From Euptelea pleiosperma (Eukaryota; Streptophyta; Magnoliopsida; Ranunculales; Eupteleaceae): a DNA stretch of 64,000 bases. Where the stretch lies: positions 33,860,502 through 33,924,501 of the forward strand of contig CM068547.1 of NCBI GenBank assembly GCA_035048495.1, given 5' to 3'. Each line of letters starts with the position of its first letter. The stretch's first letter is position 1. The notes beneath the pieces are model-generated. The model made no database searches and was not told where the DNA came from. It worked only from the letters and a program-made list of their open reading frames with translations. Positions 57,701-64,000 of the stretch are shown here, piece after piece. The translations under genes were made by a program, and so were the position numbers.

Positions 57701-60700
57701 TAAGGATTCAATACTATTGACCTAAGATCTACAGCCAAGGGCAGCTCTAGAACTCGGGTCTACTCTGACACATCCCTATCAGGAAGTAATGAGCTCTGTT
57801 CCCATTTCCGATATGTGTCAATATTCGTATCTGGGCAACTTAAAATCCATGTCTATTTCTTCTAATATATCCTTCATTTTTTCCTTCACTTGATTGTTTC
57901 AAAAAACAAGAAAATGCTCCAAAAGAAAAGCTAGGTCACAGATCATCCACTTATATTTCTATAAATGAAATCCGCGAAGTGCGAAAATGTTGCTATTAGA
58001 ATGTCTTGTTTTCTGGTTCATATGAGGTTTGGGGTGTCCCTGAAATTTCTCTAATAGTTCAGGGAACATGTATCATGTATGGGCTAGAGAACATCTATCC
58101 CACTCACTTTGTTCTCTTCTCTTCTCTCTTCCTTCTTCTTTCTCTTTTCTTTTTTTCTCTTATTGAAACACTAGAAAATCACATGGTATCGGAGCATTAA
58201 CTTCTAGGGTTTCATTTCCTCTATTTTAATATTCTTTCACAGGTACCATTCCCGTATTACTAGCCACATTTACCATTCCGATATTACTATTCGCGGATAC
58301 TATTCTCTCAAACCCTAATCTAATCTAGGGTGTGTGTTCGTTTTTGTTTATGAGATTTTGATCCCACGTGTTCTTCGTGGCAAAGTGATGTGACAACCCT
58401 CTTTAAACAAAGAGGGTATGATGTTTTTCTCTTAAAGTTTAATGGTGTAATTGTTGGAAATCAAGTAATACGTGTGTTGAGATAATGTTTTCTCATAGTT
58501 GTTGACTGTATTCGGGCTGGGAAATTGATTGAGGGCAAATATTATGGTGTTCGGAGCATTTTAAAAGTGTTGGAGCCAAACGTTTGGTGCCTTAGAGCAT
58601 CTCCAACCAGCTTCTTCAAATTTCAGCTTCAAAAAAGTATCTTCTTCAAATTTGAAGATAGAGGCACCCTCTAAAAAGTGTTGAACTCCAACCAGCCACG
58701 TCTTCAAAAAAGCATCTTCTTCAAAAAACACAAGGTATTTAAAAGGACACAAAAGGTATCAAAGTTTTTCAAAATGACACAAAAAGATTAAAAATCGACA
58801 TTAAGAAAAGTAAAAAGTAGATCACTATATTTGATGTCAAGAATAGAGATATAAAGGCCAGCTTCAAATTTTGAGCTGGATATAGAGACCGGTTGGAGTT
58901 GGATTTTGCAAAAGCATCACTATATTTGATGATACAGAGACTAATTGGAGTTGCTCTTAGATCTTCTAAAGATTGTTGTTTGGTCAAATTGCAAGCCATA
59001 GACGTGTTGTATGGTGCTGTTTTGTGAAAACTATTTGCCTGGTGGTGTTTGGTGTTAAATCCCAAGTTCTTTGTGAAGTATTTTCTGTTTGGCTATTGTG
59101 ATCATTTTATTTTGTTGATTTAAAAAAAATATGGAAGAGAAGATTAATTTATTTCCTCCCTCAAATTTTTATGGAGTGCCTATGAACTCTGTTAAATTGA
59201 ATGGTACTAATTACCTTCAATGAGCCAAATTGATAACAACAAAGGAAAATTTAAGTATTTGACATCAGTAAAACCCCAACAAGTGTCAAAAGAGTATGAT
59301 GAATGGGTTCACAAGAATGCCCAGATCCAAACTTGGTTGTGGAATAACATGGAATCCAATTTTAACATGAATGTCATTTGGGATACTCTACGGGACGTAT
59401 TTAGCTGAAAAAAATATATCACTTAGTAAAGAACAATTCCAACAGATTTCTCTTCCATGAGACAAATTATTAGGAGAATATTATTCAGAGCTGAATGGTA
59501 TGTGGGAAGAGTTGAATGTCCAACCCTTGACTACAGATCTCGAACCTATGAGGAGACAATGTGAGGAATTTAGGGTAGCCAAATTCCTATCTGGTTTAAA
59601 GCCAAAGTATGAACTTGTTCAATCTTAAATTTTAGGAAGTTGTGAACTTCCTTGAATAAAGTATATTTACGATTGTAGAGAGTTGCACTTGCTACCCTCA
59701 TTACTGATAAAGGGGATAAATCAACTATAGTTGTCCCATCTGGCAGTGTTGCGGTGAAGATAGTAACCATGGTGATGGTTGTAGTGGTGGCCATGGGGCT
59801 AGATGGTAGATCTTCTTGTAGTGGTAGAGATTCAGGGGGAGAATGAGATAGAGGACGTGGTAACCGAAGTTGTACACATTGTGGCTTGACCAATCACACT
59901 GTTGAGTTCTGTTGGGATCTGCATAGGAAACCAGCTTGGGCTAATTAGGCTACTACCTCTACAAACAAAAGTTAGAGTTACCAAGCTGCCAAAATTCAAG
60001 ATGATTTGGAAAAATTAATGAAGATGCAATGGATTAATCTTCTTTCATCTTCTGCAACCACATTGACCAATTAAAGTAACCTTTGTCTTCACACCAGTTC
60101 ATCCACTTCATAGGTCATGGACTGGAGCCTCTTATCGTATGACAAATGATCTTGATCTATTTGTTAACCTCAAAAGTGTTGTTCCTAATTCATTTGTTAA
60201 ACTTACTAACAGTACTAAATCCAAAATTAATGGACAGAGTACCATATATCCTTGTTCTTTGTTATCTTTGTCTTGTACTCTATATACCTCAGTGTCCTTT
60301 TAATCTCACGTCTATTAGCCACATTATCAAGCCTCTAATTTGTAACCTTTTATTCCTCCTATTGTGTTTTTCAGGATCTAAAGGCGAAGAAGATTGGTGG
60401 AGAAAATGAAAAGGGCAGTCTCCCATTGAACTTGATAATATTCGCGTGTATACTCGACGAAACAAGGCTACAACTGAACCTTCATATGTTGTGCCCAATC
60501 AGAACCCACTACCAATCGACTCGATGCCTGAAAATCCAACAATTCACCAGAAAATAGAATGTGATCTTCATGTTGCTCTCTAGAAGGGTAAGCGTATCTA
60601 TACACAACACTTTATTTCTAATTTTGTTTCCTATGATCGTTTTTATCGTGATTTCCAACAATTTGCTCTGTACTTGTCTTTATTTCCGCTTCCCGCTTCC

Positions 60701-63700
60701 TATAGGGAAGCTTTATCCTATATTGGCTAGAAAAGAGCTATGGAAGATATGATGGAAGCCCTAAAATCCAGCCAGACTTCGGACTTAACTATGTTAACTG
60801 CTGGAAATAAACATGTTGGATGCCGTTGGGTTTATATAATTAACAAAATCCAGATGAGTCGGTTGAAGATTGAAAGCTCGATTGGTGGCAAGAGGGTTCA
60901 CGCAGACTTATGGTATAGACTATTTGAGCCTTCTTCACCAGTTGTCAAGATGAATTATGTCCGTCTTATTATCCCTCTTACTGCCAATTTGTCATGGAAA
61001 AATACATTAGCATGATGTGAAGAATGCATTTCTACTTGGAAAATTGGCTGAAGAAGTTTATATGGAGCAACCTCTAGGGATTGTTGCTCTAGGGGCTAGA
61101 GAAAGTATGTCAATTGAAAAGGTGAATATATGGCCTCAAACAGTCTCCTTGAGACTGGTGCAACAAGTTTAATCATGTAGTTGTTTCACATGGGACGTGT
61201 AGGAACCATGCTGATCACTCAGTTTTCTTTAAGGAAACCAAATGTCGTATCATTTTAGTTGTATATGATGATGACATTGTAGTGACCGAGTGATGAGAAG
61301 GGTATTCAAATGTTGAAACATCACATGCACAAACACTCTACACCACACTACACTACACTAAAGACTTAAGTTTTCTCAGGTAGTTTCTTGGGATTGAAGA
61401 AGCCCGCTCGAAAAAATGTATCAATTTATCGTAATGTGAGTATGTGTTGGATCCCCTAATTAAGACAGGTAATTTAGGAGCCAAACCAGTTGATACTCCT
61501 TTGGATCCCAATCACAAGTTAACGGTGGATCAAGGTAACACTCTTGCGGATCAAGAAGCATATTGAAGACTTGTTGGAAAACTTATTTATTTGACCATCA
61601 TTTGTCCTGACATATCGTATGTTGTTAGTGTGGTTAGTTCATGCATTCTCCTAGAGGTCCTCATATGGATGCAATGGTCCAAAATTTTAAGTACTTGAAA
61701 GGTGCACCAGGTCACAGCTACTTGTACAAAGCAAATGGTCACTTGAATATTGAAGGGTACATCAATGCATCGGCAAGTTCTCCTTTAGATAGACGATAAA
61801 GTCGAGTAGTCGCAGAAGTCAAGTCTCATACTCGCAGAGACAAGTGAAAAGTATCTCGAGGTTTCGCCGTGGGAATTTCGCAAGAGTTTTCGCCTTCCAA
61901 ATCGGCTGTCCTTAACGCTCGTTCTTAGAGCAGTCTCATCTCGATCTTATTCCTGCTCGAATCGCACTCACTCGAATTCACACGTAGAATCAGATCCCCC
62001 ATTCTCTCCTTTAGATAGACGATCCACTCCATACATGTCATCTCAACATTGACTTGCTAATATTTTTACCAAAGCTTTGGCAAAACCGACTTCTAGTCAT
62101 ATTGTTTCGAAGCTAAGCTTAGATAATCTCTATGCTCTAGCTTGAGAGGGAGTGTTAGAATGTCTTATTTTCTGGTTCATATGAGGTTAGGAGGTGTGTT
62201 AGCAATTTCTCGCAAAGGCATTCAACGTTTACAAAATATACAACCAGAGAAATAATTTCAGCAACTCAATACTTGAGACAAACAGCAGAGTAACAAATCA
62301 AATGGGTAAATCTATTGCATATACTAGCTTCATCTTCCTCTTACCAAGCATAGTGACAAATATCTCCAATATATATTCAAAAATCTCGTGATACTCTCCC
62401 CTATTTAAAAACAAAAGATAAAAAAAGAACCATGGGTAAATCTATTGGGAGGTTTGTGGTTCAAAACTTCTAGCGAGAAGTTAGATGTCTCACAAGAAAT
62501 TATTATCATATTATTTTCTCATGAAAATTTGTGGAAATGTACCTTATCAAAAAAAAAATTGTGGAAATGTTGTGATATTTCCATGTGATTTTATGTATAC
62601 TTGTAAAATTACGCACTTCTATTTGTAATATTTGTTTTCCAATTTCTTTCTTTTCTAGCTTACCGAGATTTTCTGATAAAAATCCAAAACAAGGAAGCAA
62701 CAAAATTAATATCTCCCTAGAATTTGCATTGCTGAAAAATTCAAACGAATGAATTTTGTGACTATGCTTCCAAGGAGTTCTTCTAGGTCAAAGTCAGTCA
62801 ACCTCACTGAATAATCCTAAATTCTATAGGCTATTTTTTTCCAAACCACTGCAAAATATTTTTTCTAACCATCCAAAAGAATGTGATAGATCGTATGGCT
62901 AGGATCATCCATCTAGGTGGCCCATCAAATGAAGAGAGAGAGAGACAGAGACAGAGGTTGCATAAAAAGCATATAATAGGATTGATATAATAATTAATTA
63001 TGGTGCAACTACATAAACTACCAATGAAATGTTTAAGTATCAAAGACTGGTCCGATAACATACAGCATGAAGTATAGAAGAGAGTCTTCCCTTCTCCACT
63101 CCTAAAGCAAATATTCCTCTTTTATTTTCAATACAACGTGCTCAGAGTTAAGAAATGCTATAGTATCTAAATCTCATTATAGCCCATGAAAGAAAAGGGA
63201 ATATCAATTTAACTGGGGATTAGAAATGATAAACCTCAAATAACATCGTATGAGCACATTTACCGAATATATGACTTGATACAACATTTTCAGCAGGTAA
63301 AGGGAAGAGATGTACCCAGCCAACAATGTTAAGGCCTTTCTCAATGAACGATGCATCAGTGGGTCGCTTCCCACTCAATACTTCGAGCACCAGAACCCCA
63401 AAACTATACACATCAGTTTTTTCTGTTGCTCTACCACTTTGCATGTACTCTGCAAATATGAGCAGAAGTGCTTAGCATAAAAAAGAAAAACTTGGGTCAG
63501 TATGTCTGCATGTCCAACCTCCCTCTAGAGCTACCTAGGCTGTACATTTGGTGCTTATGCTAGGGGTCAAGATCCGTCGGGTATCATACAGTGAAAAACG
63601 ACTCAGTCAGATTATCCGAATCTATCGGAGTATCTGACATAGATCCTTATTTTCTTTTCTGAACCATTCACCATATTTTTTAGACAATCATGGAAGGAGG

Positions 63701-64000
63701 TCAGAAATGTGAACGTCCTGCCCCAAGTGCTTCTCAAAAAGAAAGTCTTGAGTTATCTGCTGCACTTTACATAGCATACCTGGAGCCAGATAACCAAATG
63801 TTCCAGCAACAATGGTAGTGATATGAGATTCCTCATCCTCCAACAATTTGGCGAGTCCAAAGTCGGATACACGGGCCTCCAAATTTGCATCAAGCAATAT
63901 GTTGCTGGACTTTATATCACGGTGTATGATTCGAGGGGAACAATCATGATGTAAATATGCCAGTCCTTTTGCTGCTCCCATTATAATATTCAGACGTGCA
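54777..64000 (-). CDS. LRR receptor-like kinase, FEI1/FEI2 type (3' part)
   Basis: Minus strand; three coding segments in view: 64000-63780 (continues beyond the window), 63449-63316 and 54995-54777, in frame at GT/AG sites. They encode kinase subdomains VIb to [14 protein letters not shown] (catalytic loop, RD kinase), [22 protein letters not shown] and [12 protein letters not shown], ending [16 protein letters not shown]. That tail and the whole stretch match the FEI1/FEI2 family, plasma-membrane kinases linked to cell-wall synthesis and cell expansion in Arabidopsis. The LRR ectodomain and kinase N lobe lie outside the window. The last intron (54996-63315) is 8.3 kb and holds a copia element, MITEs and minisatellites; splicing across it is required for an intact kinase. 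Confidence 0.9.
55079..55650. other. FEI-type last intron, 3' part: worn repeats
   Basis: 55085-55250 has an inverted arrangement of GGAGATCTCCTAG and AGAATATCTCCTAGG words like the one at 16960-17150. 55240-55650 has GTGTCCAACA/TGTCCAACACGG words facing each other, a decayed TIR element. Confidence 0.4.
56144..56335. repeat. Minisatellite with about 22-bp units
   Basis: Repeats of CTCATCCCGGCAACTCCAGC with variation and shortened units, in the FEI-type last intron, directly before the 48-bp array. Confidence 0.75.
56357..56610. repeat. Minisatellite with 48-bp period, five units plus part
   Basis: Units begin CATCCC(G/A)ACAAG at 56357, 56405, 56453, 56502, 56550 and 56597, giving spacings 48, 48, 49, 48 and 47. 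Each carries a CTTGACRGGAGTRACRTTT-type core. Units have diverged considerably. Confidence 0.85.
57374..57588. mobile_element. MITE, family 1, with 9-bp target duplication
   Basis: TAAGATATA at 57365-57373 and 57589-57597 flanks a 215-bp element. Ends GGTTCAGGCT and (reverse complement) GGGTCGGGCT. The arms pair for about 90 bases each, e.g. GACCCCTTTTTCTGACCCCT facing AGGGGGTCAGAAAAAAGGGG. Long arms and a 9-bp duplication point to the Mutator superfamily. It lies in the FEI-type last intron. Confidence 0.88.
58595..58956. mobile_element. Tourist-like (PIF/Harbinger) MITE
   Basis: GAGCATCTCCAACC at the left faces GGAGTTGCTC at the right, with TTA on both sides (58592-58594 and 58957-58959). 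This is the standard 3-bp TTA duplication and end sequence of a common plant MITE type. It is nested in the leader of the copia element. Confidence 0.8.
61798..62004. mobile_element. 207-bp insert of unknown origin with 19-bp direct repeats
   Basis: TCTCCTTTAGATAGACGAT occurs at 61779-61797 and again at 62005-62023, splitting the copia RNase H scrap. The insert is richer in C/G than its surroundings, has no poly(A) or poly(T) tail, no clear Pol III A/B boxes and no terminal inverted repeats. A 19-bp duplication would suit a retroposed SINE or processed fragment, but the source is not recognised. Confidence 0.6.
62201..63315. other. FEI-type last intron, 5' part
   Basis: No recognisable coding sequence; A/T-rich with a short (GA)n tract at 62931-62953. 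Confidence 0.45.

Larger units (their letters stand above)
57988..62200 (+). mobile_element. Degenerate Ty1/copia retrotransposon in the FEI-type intron
   Basis: The 5' LTR is 57988-58183 (TGTT ... ACA), followed by a Met-type primer site TGGTATCGGAGC (58184-58195). Internal remains on the plus strand: a Gag stretch (Y-L-T-S-V-K; 59215-59620), a CCHC knuckle [14 protein letters not shown] near 59873-59914, reverse-transcriptase scraps (H-V-G-C-R-W-V-Y near 60810; Y-D-D-D-I-V near 61265), and an RNase H scrap (S-P-L-D-R-R near 61780). The 3' LTR start is at 62153 (TGTTAGAATGTC) but only about 48 bases remain. Many stops and deletions; it cannot move on its own. Confidence 0.85.

Noticed and set aside
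59220..61015. Separate short frames as host genes in the FEI-type intron
   Set aside because: They are pieces of one decayed copia element bracketed by LTR remains and a primer site.
1..64000. tRNA or rRNA genes, plastid or mitochondrial DNA insert
   Set aside because: Scanning by eye found no cloverleaf-type A/B box pairs or rRNA stretches; the TGGCGCC and TGGTATC words are primer binding sites of retrotransposons. A covariance-model search could still find one.

Overview
The window is nuclear DNA from a flowering plant. Five spliced or intronless plant genes have close land-plant family matches (a DYW pentatricopeptide protein, a type 1 lipid transfer protein, SYF2, a PotD-like plastid protein and a FEI-type receptor kinase). 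Introns are long and transposon-filled, and LTR retrotransposons, LINEs, Helitrons and MITEs cover much of the rest. I cannot name the species from sequence alone; compact genes among old repeats suit a woody dicot or magnoliid, which is inference.

Layout. 1-9294: a young Athila-like Ty3 retrotransposon, missing only the first part of its 5' LTR. 9295-11998: repeat remnants (MITE, small TRIM-like element with a LINE tail inside). 11999-16444: a head-to-head pair, an intronless DYW-type PPR gene (minus) and a two-exon YqaJ/PD-(D/E)XK nuclease-like gene (plus). 16445-24888: gene-poor DNA with a decayed LINE. 24889-35470: two diverged copies, in tandem, of the upstream region of a lipid transfer protein gene. 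Only the second copy still leads into the coding sequence (35484-37071); the first ends 14 bases short of where the start codon would lie. Each copy has taken its own later insertions (a tandem mini-Helitron array and a hAT-like MITE in the first; a Mutator-like MITE, a foldback element and others in the second), so each shows the empty sites of the other. 37072-40484: more MITEs.

40485-52184: a second head-to-head pair, SYF2 (minus, five exons) and a plastid PotD-like solute-binding protein (plus, seven exons), with 490 bp between start codons. Intron 3 of the PotD-like gene holds a nested stack (copia RT fragment, TIR element inside it, LINE fragment beside it). 52185-54776: intergenic. 54777-64000: the 3' part of a FEI1/FEI2-type LRR receptor kinase (minus) that runs off the window. 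Its last intron is 8.3 kb and contains a degenerate copia element, MITEs, minisatellites and an unexplained 207-bp insert flanked by 19-bp direct repeats.

The host genes do not form a pathway. What stands out is the density of non-autonomous elements with readable termini, and the lipid-transfer-protein promoter duplication. I see no new multi-gene system, CRISPR array, rRNA or tRNA gene.
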